This document shows, piece by piece, positions 35,085-44,331 of a stretch of DNA of 64,000 bases. The translations under genes were made by a program, and so were the position numbers. This DNA comes from Rhizorhabdus wittichii RW1 (GTDB lineage Bacteria; Pseudomonadota; Alphaproteobacteria; Sphingomonadales; Sphingomonadaceae): the NCBI GenBank assembly GCA_000016765.1, contig CP000699.1, forward strand, positions 2,604,001 to 2,668,000, written 5' to 3'. The notes beneath the pieces are model-generated. The model did no database searches. It was not told the origin of the DNA and saw nothing but the letters and a program-made list of their open reading frames with translations. Position 1 is the first letter of the stretch, and each line of letters opens with the position of its first letter.

Positions 35085-36638
35085 TCAGCGCTTCAGCCGC
35101 TCGATCGCTTCCAACACCGCCCGCCGCTTGGGCGTCTCGCTGAGCGGCTGACCGCTATATTCGGTCATGCCGAAGGCGGCGTTGCTCCCCGCCGAGCCGC
35201 TCGACGCGAGCAGCATCAGCATGTCGCCGAACTGGCGATCCCAGGCGTCGAGATATTTGCGATAGCTGTCGGCCATGCGCGGGTCGCGGTTGAGGCGCGG
35301 GACGAGCGTCGCGTCCTTGCCCGAATAGGTGATGTGCTGGCCGCCTTCATAGCCGAGGAAGCGCAGGCCCCGCGCATCGGCCATCTGCTTGGCCCTGAGC
35401 GCGGGCACGAAGGTTTCCTGGACCATCCCGTCAAGCTTCGCGAACAGCGGCCCGAGGTCGCTGGTGTCGGCGGGCGGTTCGAGCAACAGCGCCTGCCCGA
35501 AATAGGGCGCCATCGCGAGGGCATCGAGATGCGACGCGGTATCCTGATAGTCGAGCGCGATCGTCATCAGCTCGGGCCAGGCATTCTGGCCCGACAATAT
35601 CCGGACGATGCGCGGCATCTGCCCGGCGAACACCTTCTCCCAGATCTTGAAGGACTGGGTGACCTTCTGGGCATAGCGCCGCATCCGCGCCTCGTCGCGG
35701 TTGCTGCCGAGCTTGGCGCGCTCGCCTTCCGCCAGCGCCTGCCGCGCGGCCGGGAAGCTCATGTTCCAGATCTCGTTGCCGATCTCGACATAGGCGGTCC
35801 GGCCGGGAGCGAGATGATCGCGGACATAGGTCGCGAAGCGCTCCATCGCCGCGTCGTCGGTGTTCCACGGCATCACGAACCAGGGATCGACCTGCGCCTC
35901 GTTCGCGAGCAGGACGAGATTTTCCATGGCGACGCCCTGCGCGCCGCCCTGGATGGTCGAGCTCGGCAGGGTACGCTGCGCCCAGCTCCCCGCGACATTG
36001 CCGTTCGCCGCCTGCCAGTCGAGATAACGGATCGCCTTGTACGGCCGCAGCCCGTCGACGAAGGCGCGGTCGAACACCGCCTTGCGGTCGGCCCCCGCCT
36101 CGCGGCAATCGATATGGCGGACGGGATCGGCGGGATCGGTCGTGTCGAGGCGGATCAGCGTCTTGGTCCCCGCCGGCCAGGTGAAGTCGAAGCGGCCGGG
36201 CGACGCCTTGCCGTCCTTGATCCCGATGCCGCCGAGCACCCCCTTGCCGTCGTAGAGACAGGTGATCGCGACGTCGCCGCGATAGGCGGCGGCCGGCCGG
36301 ACGAGCGCCATCGCGGCGATCTCGCCGGGCGCCAGCGAGCGGATCGTGCTCTCCTGGTCGATCCGGGCGGGGTCGAAGTCCTTCCAGCCATTGTGCGGGG
36401 CCTGCCATATGCCGCCGGCCGCGAGGTTCATGAAGGCGCGCTCGTTGCTCCAATAGGCCGGATAGCTGAGGTTGAGGCCGAAGGCGGTCGGCCTGTGCGG
36501 CACCGGCGCGGCCTGCGTCGCCGCGCGCGCGGGGGCGGAGAAGGAATTGCCCTCTTCTGGACGGTTGACCTTCGCGATCAGGACACACAGCATGATCGCC
36601 GCGACCGGAACGACAATTCGGACGATCCACTGCTTCAT
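35085..36638 (-). CDS. Glycoside-hydrolase-like (clan GH-A-like) protein of EPS locus
   Basis: 517 residues from ATG 36638 (MKQWIVRIVVPVAAIMLCVL signal-anchor). The body begins FGLNLSYPAYWSNERAFMNL, a (beta/alpha)8-like start. The segment RTAYVEIGNEIWNMSF has the Asn-Glu pair of clan A glycosidases, and LRFLGYEGGQHITYSGKDAT later has a second candidate Glu, so retaining hydrolysis is plausible. Family is unassigned. It probably trims or edits the polysaccharide in the periplasm. Other upstream frames (to 37250) are antisense to the next gene and not used. Confidence 0.75.
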   Translation of the reverse strand: MKQWIVRIVVPVAAIMLCVLIAKVNRPEEGNSFSAPARAATQAAPVPHRPTAFGLNLSYPAYWSNERAFMNLAAGGIWQAPHNGWKDFDPARIDQESTIRSLAPGEIAAMALVRPAAAYRGDVAITCLYDGKGVLGGIGIKDGKASPGRFDFTWPAGTKTLIRLDTTDPADPVRHIDCREAGADRKAVFDRAFVDGLRPYKAIRYLDWQAANGNVAGSWAQRTLPSSTIQGGAQGVAMENLVLLANEAQVDPWFVMPWNTDDAAMERFATYVRDHLAPGRTAYVEIGNEIWNMSFPAARQALAEGERAKLGSNRDEARMRRYAQKVTQSFKIWEKVFAGQMPRIVRILSGQNAWPELMTIALDYQDTASHLDALAMAPYFGQALLLEPPADTSDLGPLFAKLDGMVQETFVPALRAKQMADARGLRFLGYEGGQHITYSGKDATLVPRLNRDPRMADSYRKYLDAWDRQFGDMLMLLASSGSAGSNAAFGMTEYSGQPLSETPKRRAVLEAIERLKR

Positions 36639-36714
36639 CGTCAACCGCGCCCGTCCCCGTCTCCGATCCCTGGGCTTTATGGGCGGGGTGCCGAAAAGGA
36701 AAGTGCAGACTCTC

Positions 36715-37740
36715 ATGCTATGGACGGTGGCGGCCCCCTTCTTCACCGCCGGCGACGAAGGCGACCGCTGGCTCGACGATCTGGTCGACGCCCCCGCCCA
36801 CCGCTTCCTGAAGATCCCGGCCGCCCCCGCGCGCGGCGGCGACTGGCACCGGCGCGCGATGCGGGCGACGCCGGTCGGCCAATGGCTGCGCCACTGGCGG
36901 CAATCGGCCCGGGCGCTCGCGCAGGGGGACGGGGTGGTGACCGTCTTTCCCCAACTCGCCCTGACCGCCGCGATCCAGCGCCGGATCGGGCGGCGCGACG
37001 GGCCGATCGTCGCCTGGTGCTTCAACATCGGCCGCTTCCCCACCGGGTGGAAAAGACGCGTCGCGCGCTTCTTCCTGCGGTCGGTCGACATGTTCGTCGT
37101 CCACAGCCGGGGCGAGCTCGCCCTGCTGCGCGACCGGCTGATGATCGATGAGGCGCGGATATGCTTCGTGCCGCTCCAGCGCGCCGCCGTCCCCATCCTC
37201 GCCAATGAGGAGACGGAGGCGCCGTTCGCGCTCGCCATGGGATCGGCCAACCGCGACTATGCGACGCTGTACGAGGCGTGCCGCCGCACCGGCCTGCCGC
37301 TGACGCTGGTCGCCGCGCGCCATGCCCTGCCGGCCGAACCGCCGCCGCCGAACGTCACGCTGCGCAGCGATCTCGATCCCGCCGCCTGCCTGCGCCTCGC
37401 CCAGCAGGCGCGTGTCTCGATCGTCCCGCTCGCCGACGTCGCCGCCGCGTCGGGCCAGATCACCATGGTCGAGGCGATGCGGATGGGCCGGCCGCTGATC
37501 GTCACCGACGCCATCGGCAGCCGCGACTATGTCGTCGACGGCGCGACCGGCCTGCTGGTCCCGCCGCGCGATCCGGCGGCGCTGGCGGCGGCGATGCGGC
37601 GACTGTGGGACGACGCGGCGCTGCGGACCCGCCTGGCCGACGCGGCCCGGCGCTTCGCCGGGGAGAGCCTGTCCGACGAAGCCGCGGCAGCCGCCCTCAC
37701 GCGCATTCTCGACACGGTCGCCGCGCGGCGTAAGGGCTAA
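36715..37740 (+). CDS. Family 4-like glycosyltransferase
   Basis: 341 residues from ATG 36715 (MLWTVAAPFFTAGDEGDRWL). GT-B fold: FVVHSRGELALLRDRL, FALAMGSANRDYATLYEACR, and the donor-binding C-terminal block VSIVPLADVAAASGQITMVEAMRMGRPLIVTDAIGSRDYV with the E-x7-E-like pattern. Start is not certain: a GTG at 36703 and ATG at 36679 are also in frame. Its stop overlaps the 3' end of the flippase gene (convergent, 4 bp). Confidence 0.87.
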   Translation: MLWTVAAPFFTAGDEGDRWLDDLVDAPAHRFLKIPAAPARGGDWHRRAMRATPVGQWLRHWRQSARALAQGDGVVTVFPQLALTAAIQRRIGRRDGPIVAWCFNIGRFPTGWKRRVARFFLRSVDMFVVHSRGELALLRDRLMIDEARICFVPLQRAAVPILANEETEAPFALAMGSANRDYATLYEACRRTGLPLTLVAARHALPAEPPPPNVTLRSDLDPAACLRLAQQARVSIVPLADVAAASGQITMVEAMRMGRPLIVTDAIGSRDYVVDGATGLLVPPRDPAALAAAMRRLWDDAALRTRLADAARRFAGESLSDEAAAAALTRILDTVAARRKG

Positions 37741-39098
37741 CCGATCGCCGCCAGCCCAGCCGCGACGACATTGCGCGCAAACAGCCAGCTCAGCGCGGCG
37801 CCCGGCAGCAACGCGGCGACCAGCGCCGCATAATAGAGGCCGTGCTGCCGCAGCCGGAAAAGCCCCTGCCGGCGCAGCAGCGCGATGCTGTAGAGCAGCG
37901 CGCCGAGTTCGGCGACGGTCAGGGCCAGCGGCAGCGCCAGCGCGCCGAGCGGCCGGAAGAAGGCCGCGATCCACAGCAGGAACAGCGCGAAGCGCAACAG
38001 GTTCGCGTGCAGGATCGGCGAGGTCCGCCCCATCGCGACGACGGTCTGGATATTGGCGAAGCTGTCGAGATCGAAGCCGACCCGCAGCAGCAGCACGGTG
38101 AAGTAGATCCAGCCATATTCGTAGCGATGATCGAACAATATCCCGAACAGCGCCGGCGCGGCGCCCATCCCGAAGCCGATCCCGGCGAAGAGCAGCAGGA
38201 ACTGGCGCTGGCGGGCGGCGTAGAAGACCGCCGCCAGCCGATCGGGCCCTTCGCGCCAGGCCCGCGACACCAGCGGGAAGAAGTAGCGCTCGACATAGTT
38301 GCGCCCGAAGGGCTGGGCGGCGAGGGCGAGGTTGGAGGGCAGGATATAGGCGCCGAAGCCGGCCATGCTGAACAGCCGCGCGAACAGGAATTTGTCCGAC
38401 TGGGTGAGCAGCAGGGTCAGCAGGCTCGACGGCAGCACCCATCGCGAAAAACCCATCAGCTCCGCCGCGGAGCCCCGGTCCCAGGCGAGCCGCGAGCCGC
38501 CCCCGATCATCCGCAGGGTGAGCAGCATCCGCACGATCGCCCCGACATAGAGCCCGACGAGCAGCGCGCGATAATCAGGCATCACCAGCGACAGAGCGAG
38601 GTTGAAGGCGACCTGTACCGCCAGCGCGCCGAGTTCGATCAGGCAGACGGCCCGCACCCGCCCCTCGCGCTGCGCGAGCAGCAGCGTCATCGGGCAGAGC
38701 GCGTTCACCAGGAACAGCGGCGCCATCGCCGCGATCGGCGGCGCCAGTTCGGGCTTTTCGAGGAACAGCGCGACCGGCCAGGCGGCGAGCAGCATCGCCA
38801 GCGACAACAGGCCCGACTGGCCGAGCCGGATCGTCCAGAGAACGTCGAGCAGCCGCCGGTCGCCGCCGCGCTGGTGCCGGACGACGAAGTCGAGGAAGCC
38901 CAGGTCCGACATCATCGTCAGCGTCACCATGATCGAGACGATGATGCCGACGACGCCGAACGCGCCCGGATCGAGCAGCCGGGTGAGGACGATGTTGCCG
39001 CCCAGCCGCAGCACCAGCGTCGCGGCGGTGAAGACGAACACCGTCGTCCCCGCCTCGTCGCGCATCAGGCGCGCCATGGCCGCGAAAGGCCTAGCCAC
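37737..39098 (-). CDS. Wzx-like oligosaccharide flippase
   Basis: 453 residues with about 12 membrane helices. N-terminal pattern VFVFTAATLVLRLGGNIVLTRLLDPGAFGVVGII is typical of the polysaccharide biosynthesis (MOP/MATE) family. Conserved SRWVLPSSLLTLLLTQSDKFLFARLF follows in the middle. It moves the undecaprenyl-linked repeat unit across the inner membrane. It is the only flippase in the island, paired with a polymerase/ligase-like gene at 40886. Confidence 0.9.
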   Translation of the reverse strand: MARPFAAMARLMRDEAGTTVFVFTAATLVLRLGGNIVLTRLLDPGAFGVVGIIVSIMVTLTMMSDLGFLDFVVRHQRGGDRRLLDVLWTIRLGQSGLLSLAMLLAAWPVALFLEKPELAPPIAAMAPLFLVNALCPMTLLLAQREGRVRAVCLIELGALAVQVAFNLALSLVMPDYRALLVGLYVGAIVRMLLTLRMIGGGSRLAWDRGSAAELMGFSRWVLPSSLLTLLLTQSDKFLFARLFSMAGFGAYILPSNLALAAQPFGRNYVERYFFPLVSRAWREGPDRLAAVFYAARQRQFLLLFAGIGFGMGAAPALFGILFDHRYEYGWIYFTVLLLRVGFDLDSFANIQTVVAMGRTSPILHANLLRFALFLLWIAAFFRPLGALALPLALTVAELGALLYSIALLRRQGLFRLRQHGLYYAALVAALLPGAALSWLFARNVVAAGLAAIG

Positions 39099-39230
39099 CG
39101 GGCCCGTCGCCGTGGCGCGGTCGACGATCGGCTATGGGCAAAAGCAGATTGCAGGCTAACATCGCTTCACCCCTTCCCGCAGCCAGCCTATGCGTGTGTA
39201 GGGTTCCAGGCCGGCTTGGAAAGTGGAAAG

Positions 39231-39431
39231 ATGCCGAACGACGACAGCCCTTCGCTTTCCATCGATCGCCGCCTTGCCCTGGCCGGCGCGATGCTGATGG
39301 TCGCGCTCCCCCTCGACCGCGCGGCAGCCGCCGGCCCCGTCGACACGCTGCCGCCCCGGGACGACGACGAATTCCTGATGATCGACGGCTGGGTCCTGCG
39401 CCGCGACGACCTGGACCGTCGCGGCGGATGA
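39231..39431 (+). CDS. Small twin-arginine-like secreted protein coupled to a GMC oxidoreductase
   Basis: 66 residues. SIDRRLALAGAMLMVALPLD has an RR pair (13-14) before a hydrophobic core and an Ala-rich end (AAAAG), like a Tat signal. The remaining ~32 residues are acidic with DDDEFLMIDGWVLRRDDLD. The stop overlaps the GMC start (ATGA), so they are translationally coupled. Gluconate 2-dehydrogenase subunit 3 proteins also pair with GMC enzymes and carry Tat signals, but this one is far shorter. Function unknown. Confidence 0.6.
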   Translation: MPNDDSPSLSIDRRLALAGAMLMVALPLDRAAAAGPVDTLPPRDDDEFLMIDGWVLRRDDLDRRGG

Positions 39432-40879
39432 TCATCGACTTCAACAGCGAGACGCAGCGGATCGACGACCGCGTCTACGACGTGGCGATCGCAGGCGGCG
39501 GCCCGGCGGGGATCAGCATCGCGCTGGCGCTGGCGGCGGCGGGCCGGTCGGTCGCGCTGATCGAAGGCGGCGGGCTCGACTTCAGCGAAGCCTCGCAGGC
39601 GAGCTATCAAGGCAGCCAGTCGGGCGCCGCCTACGGCCCGCTCGACGGCACGCGCCTGCGCTATCTCGGCGGCACATCGAACCACTGGACGGGCCGCTGC
39701 GGCGCGTTCGATCCGATCGATTTCGCGCCGCGCCGCAACCGCATCCTCCCCGGCTGGCCGATCGGGCGCGACGAGGTCTACCGTTTCGGAACGCAGGCGC
39801 GGGCCATCCTCGACCTGCCCCGGCCGCCGTTCCGGGCCACGCGGGCGACGCCGCTGCCCAGCAAATATTTCCGCCTGACCGAATTCGCGATGAGCCCGCC
39901 GACCCGCTTCCTCGGCAAATATCGCGAGCGGCTGCGCGCGGACCGGCGGATCGACTGCTACATCAACGCCAACCTCGTCCGGATCGGCGCGAACCGGAGC
40001 GGCGGCCATGTCGACGGCTATGACGTCCGCAACTATCGCGGCGTCCGCCGCCGGCTGCGCGCGCATCGCTACGTGCTGGCGCTCGGGGCGATCGAGAATG
40101 CCCGCATGCTGCTCAATGCGGACGATGTCGTGCCGACCGGCCTCGGCAACGGCTCCGGCATGGTCGGGCGCTGCTTCATGGAGCATCTCGACGTCAATCT
40201 CGGCAGCTTCGTGACGACCGACGAGCGCTTCTGGCGCGCGGGACCGGTGGGCTTCAACCCCTCGGTGGCGCTGATGCGGCAGCAGGGGATCAGCAACGGC
40301 ATCGTCTCGCTGACGCCGTCGATCAAGCCACGCTATTACGGCCGGGCGGCTTTCCTGCGCGAGTTGATCAGCGGACCGGGCTGTCGGATCAACCCCGACT
40401 GGACCCGCAAGATCACCGGCTCCTATTGCCCCGGCGACAATATCGTCACGTCGATGATCGAGCAGATCGCCAATCCCGAGAGCCGGGTCAGGCTGACCGG
40501 AGACCGCGACGCGTTCGGCCTGCGCCGCATCGACCTCCACTGGTCGATCCACCGCAACGACATCGCGACGATCGAGACGCTGGCGCGCGAGGTCGCCCGG
40601 GATCTCGCCCGCATGGACATCGCCCGGATGAAGATCGCGCCCGAGGTGCTCGGCCGCAGGATCACCAGCTTCGGGGTCCAGTCGCACCATATGGGCACGA
40701 CCCGCATGTCGGCCGACCCGCGCTTCGGCGTGGTCGATGCGCGGCAGAAGGTGCACGGCATCGACAATCTCTACGTCGCGGGGTCGAGCGTCTATCCGAC
40801 CGGCGGCGCGATCAATCCGACCTTCACCCTGGTGGCGATGTCGCTGCGGCTGGCCGATCACCTGGCGACGACGGCGTAA
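39428..40879 (+). CDS. GMC-family FAD oxidoreductase (EPS locus)
   Basis: 483 residues. FAD-binding VYDVAIAGGGPAGISIALAL at ~17-36, then RYLGGTSNHWTGRCGAFDPIDF (flavin-linked), RYVLALGAIENARMLL, and the GMC C-terminal block HHMGTTRMSADPRFGVVD, VHGIDNLYVAGSSVYPTGG and NPTFTLVAMSLRLADH. The catalytic His is in SHHMGTTRM. The substrate (a sugar or alcohol) is unknown. It has no signal peptide of its own; the coupled upstream Tat-like protein could carry it out as a hitchhiker. Confidence 0.88.
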   Translation: MIIDFNSETQRIDDRVYDVAIAGGGPAGISIALALAAAGRSVALIEGGGLDFSEASQASYQGSQSGAAYGPLDGTRLRYLGGTSNHWTGRCGAFDPIDFAPRRNRILPGWPIGRDEVYRFGTQARAILDLPRPPFRATRATPLPSKYFRLTEFAMSPPTRFLGKYRERLRADRRIDCYINANLVRIGANRSGGHVDGYDVRNYRGVRRRLRAHRYVLALGAIENARMLLNADDVVPTGLGNGSGMVGRCFMEHLDVNLGSFVTTDERFWRAGPVGFNPSVALMRQQGISNGIVSLTPSIKPRYYGRAAFLRELISGPGCRINPDWTRKITGSYCPGDNIVTSMIEQIANPESRVRLTGDRDAFGLRRIDLHWSIHRNDIATIETLAREVARDLARMDIARMKIAPEVLGRRITSFGVQSHHMGTTRMSADPRFGVVDARQKVHGIDNLYVAGSSVYPTGGAINPTFTLVAMSLRLADHLATTA

Positions 40880-40885
40880 CGCCGC

Positions 40886-42391
40886 TCAGCGCAGCGCCGG
40901 CAACCTCTCGCCCTCGATATCGGGCAATGTCGCGACCAGCGGGGCGGGCTTCGCCGCCTTGCGCGCGGCGTCATGGGCGCGGGCGACCTCGAAGCGCAGC
41001 GCGATCAGCAGGGCGGCGACGACGAAGCTCAGCTGCATCGGCGCGGCCCAGCTGCTCAGCAGCGCGAGCGAGACGAGCAGCGCCGCCTGGATCGCGACCA
41101 GCGCCTGGGCGAGCAGCAATTGCTCGCGGTCGGGCCGCATCCGCCGGATCGCCGGATAGTGGAGGAAGGTGGAGAGCAGGAAGACGAGGAACGGGACCAG
41201 CGACGCCACCCCGCCCTGGACGACGATCGCCAGATAGGTGTTGACGAGATCGACGATGCCCTGCCCCTGGATGAAGGCGTCGAGCAGTCCCTGCTGGATC
41301 GCCTCGCGATAGCCGAACCACACGCCATGGCCGAGCGCGCGGGGAACCCCGGTGACGAGCTCGAGCCGGTAAAGGGTCGACAGGCGCGCGTCGTCATGCC
41401 CCAGGATCGGCAGGGTGGTGATGACGATCACCCCCGCCAGCGGCATCAGCAGCGCGAGCATGTACCGCCCGCGCAGCAACTGGAAGACCATGATCCCCAC
41501 CGCGATCGCGACCATCCCCGATCGCGAGAGCGTCGCGGCCAGCCCGAGCAGCGTGGCGATGCCCAGCGCCAGCATCGGCCCGGAGCGCCCGCGCGCCTGA
41601 TAGAGCGCCCAGGCCGCGGTCGCCGCGAGGCCGAGCATGGCGCCGCCCGTCAGCGGATGGGCATAGGGGCCATAGGCCCGGGCGATGCCGCCGCGCTGGA
41701 GCCAGGTGGTCGGCATGTCGATCGTCCACAGGTCGCCCTTGACCCAGGCGATCCCCGCATAGAGCGGCCAGTGGCGCACGGTCTCGAAGATGCACAGCAG
41801 GCTCGCCGCCGCCGCGCCGAACAGCAGCAGGCGCAGCACCAGTTCGGGCCGGGCGATCCTGACCCGCGAGAGGACATGGTAGGTCAGCATATAGGGGATG
41901 AAATAGTTCACCACGTTGCGCGCCATGCCGCTCGGCGGCGCCCGCAGCGAGACGCAGACGCAGAAGACCAGCAGGAAACCGAGCAGATAGAGGTCGGTCA
42001 TCACGAAGCGCCGGCGCTGGTGATGCTCGGGATGGAGCAGATAGCCGGCGAACAGCGCGCCGGCGAAGGACAGGAAGGGGGTGAGCGGGGCGATATAGGC
42101 CCCCGCCACCGCGAGCAGCGATCCCGCCGCCGGCGCCCAGAAGAAGAAGAACAGATAGGTGGCCGCCATCGGCACCCGCTTGTCGAAGCTGGCGACCATC
42201 ACCAGCAGGAAGCCGATCTGGGTCAGCAGCATCGGTACCGCGCTCACCGCCAGGCAGGCCATCAGCCCGCCGCCGATCACCAGCCGCGCGACATAGCCCT
42301 TCTCCCACCGCTGACGGACGAGCATCGTCGCCGGCAGGGTGGCCAGGCCCAGCAGGACGCAGATCACGACGGCGTTCTTCCAGAGAAACAT
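40886..42391 (-). CDS. O-antigen ligase/polymerase-like membrane protein (Wzy-like)
   Basis: 501 residues with about 12 helices. The large periplasmic loop and the following stretch (SRSGMVAIAVGIMVFQLL, GHGVWFGYREAIQQGLLD, VDLVNTYLAIVVQGGVASLV) fit the Wzy_C/O-antigen ligase family, where a His in the ...HN/NTYL region and the first SRSG loop are conserved. It polymerises or ligates the EPS repeat. Convergent with the GMC gene and divergent from nfuA. Confidence 0.85.
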   Translation of the reverse strand: MFLWKNAVVICVLLGLATLPATMLVRQRWEKGYVARLVIGGGLMACLAVSAVPMLLTQIGFLLVMVASFDKRVPMAATYLFFFFWAPAAGSLLAVAGAYIAPLTPFLSFAGALFAGYLLHPEHHQRRRFVMTDLYLLGFLLVFCVCVSLRAPPSGMARNVVNYFIPYMLTYHVLSRVRIARPELVLRLLLFGAAAASLLCIFETVRHWPLYAGIAWVKGDLWTIDMPTTWLQRGGIARAYGPYAHPLTGGAMLGLAATAAWALYQARGRSGPMLALGIATLLGLAATLSRSGMVAIAVGIMVFQLLRGRYMLALLMPLAGVIVITTLPILGHDDARLSTLYRLELVTGVPRALGHGVWFGYREAIQQGLLDAFIQGQGIVDLVNTYLAIVVQGGVASLVPFLVFLLSTFLHYPAIRRMRPDREQLLLAQALVAIQAALLVSLALLSSWAAPMQLSFVVAALLIALRFEVARAHDAARKAAKPAPLVATLPDIEGERLPALR

Positions 42392-42496
42392 CGACCACCA
42401 TCGCCCGAGGAAACGCGCTCCCTCATCTCGTCCTTCGCGCCCCAGGTAAAGAAGGAATGGCTTGATCCGGCCGCCATCTCACCCCAAATGACGCTC

Positions 42497-43066
42497 ATGC
42501 TGATCGAAACCGAACCGACCCCCAATCCGGCGACGCTCAAATTCCTGCCCGGCCGCCCGGTGATGACCACGGGGACCCGCGATTTCGTCGATCCGGACGA
42601 GGCCTCGGCCTCCCCGCTCGCCGAGGCGCTGTTCTCGCTCGGCGACGTGACCGGCGTCTTCTTCGGCCGCGACTTCGTCTCGGTGACGGCGGCCGAGGGG
42701 GTTGAGTGGACCGGGCTCAAGCCGCAGGTGCTCGGCGTCCTGCTCGATCATTTCTCGTCCGAGGCGCCGTTGTTCACGGGCGGCAGCGCCGCCGAGATCG
42801 CGATCGACGACAGCGACTTCACCGATGACCCGGCCGACGCCGACATCGTCGCGCAGATCAAGGACCTGATCGATACGCGGGTGCGCCCGGCGGTGGCGCG
42901 CGACGGCGGCGACATCGTCTATCGTGGCTTCCAGCGCGGCACCGTCTACCTGTCGATGCAGGGGGCCTGTTCGGGCTGCCCGTCGTCGGCCGCGACGCTC
43001 AAGCAGGGCATCGAGACCCTGCTGAAGCATTATGTGCCCGAGGTGACCGAGGTCCGGGCCGCCTGA
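42497..43066 (+). CDS. nfuA: NfuA-type Fe-S cluster carrier
   Basis: 189 residues from ATG 42497 (MLIETEPTPNPATLKFLPGR, the usual N-terminus); a second ATG nine bases upstream is also open. N-terminal Nfu_N domain (~1-88) and C-terminal NifU-like domain (VRPAVARDGGDIVYRGF, then GACSGCPSSAATLKQGIE with the cluster-binding CxxC). It delivers [4Fe-4S] clusters to client proteins such as MiaB. It opens the run nfuA-nitroreductase-tsaB-rimI. Confidence 0.94.
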   Translation: MLIETEPTPNPATLKFLPGRPVMTTGTRDFVDPDEASASPLAEALFSLGDVTGVFFGRDFVSVTAAEGVEWTGLKPQVLGVLLDHFSSEAPLFTGGSAAEIAIDDSDFTDDPADADIVAQIKDLIDTRVRPAVARDGGDIVYRGFQRGTVYLSMQGACSGCPSSAATLKQGIETLLKHYVPEVTEVRAA

Positions 43067-43104
43067 TCGGGTGGCGCGGGACAATCTAGAGGGGAATGGA
43101 AAGC

Positions 43105-43710
43105 ATGGCCGAACCTTTGTCCGAGCAGGGTATGGACCTGCTCTTCCGTGAGGGGCGCTCGTATAACGGCTATCTCGACAAGCCGGTCGGCGAGGACCAG
43201 CTCCGCCGGATCTGGGACCTGATGAAGTTCGGCCCGACCTCCGCCAACCTGTTCCCGGCGCGGATCGTCTGGTGCGTCAGCCAGGAGGCCAAGGACAAGC
43301 TGGCCGGGCTCGCCTCGGGCACCAATGCGGCGAAGATCGTCAAGGCGCCGGTGACGGCGATCATCGGCATGGACATGGCCTTCTACGACCATGCCCCCCG
43401 CCTCTTCCCGGTGTCCGACGCCCGGTCCTGGTTCATGGACGCGGAGGGCGCGCCCAACGCGCCGCTGGTCCATGCGACGGCGATGCGCAACAGCTCGCTC
43501 CAGGGCGCCTATTTCATCTTCGCCGCCCGCGCGCTGGGCCTCGACACCGGCCCGATGTCAGGCTTCGACAACGACGCGGTCGACGCGGCCTTCTTCGCCG
43601 GCACCACCGTCAAGTCCAACTTCATCTCGACGATCGGCTATGGCGATCCCGCAACGATCTTCGAACGCCTGCCCCGCCCGGCGTTCGAGGAGTTCACCAG
43701 GATCGCCTGA
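43105..43710 (+). CDS. RutE/HadB-like nitroreductase (malonic semialdehyde reductase type)
   Basis: 201 residues from ATG 43105, chosen because GAGGGG is ten bases upstream (the ATG at 43096 is too close). FMN-dependent nitroreductase fold: RSYNGYLDKPVGEDQLRRIW, MKFGPTSANLFPARIV and the LVHATAMRNSSLQGAYFIFA core. The family includes malonic semialdehyde reductase RutE; the substrate here is not indicated by context, as no other rut gene is present. Confidence 0.9.
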   Translation: MAEPLSEQGMDLLFREGRSYNGYLDKPVGEDQLRRIWDLMKFGPTSANLFPARIVWCVSQEAKDKLAGLASGTNAAKIVKAPVTAIIGMDMAFYDHAPRLFPVSDARSWFMDAEGAPNAPLVHATAMRNSSLQGAYFIFAARALGLDTGPMSGFDNDAVDAAFFAGTTVKSNFISTIGYGDPATIFERLPRPAFEEFTRIA

Positions 43711-43716
43711 CCCGGA

Positions 43717-44331
43717 ATGTCGCGCGCGCTCGTGATCGATACCGCCACCGCCGCCTGTTCGGTGGCGCTGATCGAAGACGGCGCGATCGTCGCCGAGGCG
43801 CATGACGTCGTCGGCCGGGGCCATGCCGAACGGCTGATGCCGATGATCGCCGCGCTGCCCGGCGGCGGCCGCGCCGACTCCATCCTGGTCGATTGCGGCC
43901 CGGGCAGCTTCACCGGCGTCCGCGTCGGCCTGGCCGCCGCCCGCGCGCTCGCGCTCGGCTGGGGCGTCCCGGTCCACGGCTATTCGTCGATGGCGGCGAT
44001 CGCCGCGACCGCGGCGGCGGAGGGCGAGGCCGCGATCGGCGTCGCGCTGATCGGCGGCCATGGCGAGCTGTTCGTCCAGCGCTATGCGACCGCGCCGCTC
44101 GCGCCGTTGTCCGAGCTCGCCTCGCTCCCGCCCGCCGAGGCCGCCGCCGCGGTGCCCGACGGCCATGTCTTCGGATCGGGCGCCGACCAGCTCGTCGCCG
44201 CGCGCGGCAGCGGCGTCGCGCACGACCGGCTGCCGCGCGCGGCCGGGGCCATCGCCCTGCCGCCCGCCCTCGCGCAGCTTCCCCCCAGCCCGATCTACGG
44301 CCGGGGCGCCGACGCGAAGCCCGCCGCATGA
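43717..44331 (+). CDS. tsaB: tRNA threonylcarbamoyladenosine synthesis protein TsaB
   Basis: 204 residues. ASKHA fold: ALVIDTATAACSVALIEDG, HAERLMPMIAAL, and VDCGPGSFTGVRVGLAAARALA are the family signatures. TsaB pairs with TsaD to make t6A37 in tRNA. Its stop overlaps the rimI ATG (ATGA), a common tsaB-rimI arrangement. Confidence 0.95.
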   Translation: MSRALVIDTATAACSVALIEDGAIVAEAHDVVGRGHAERLMPMIAALPGGGRADSILVDCGPGSFTGVRVGLAAARALALGWGVPVHGYSSMAAIAATAAAEGEAAIGVALIGGHGELFVQRYATAPLAPLSELASLPPAEAAAAVPDGHVFGSGADQLVAARGSGVAHDRLPRAAGAIALPPALAQLPPSPIYGRGADAKPAA

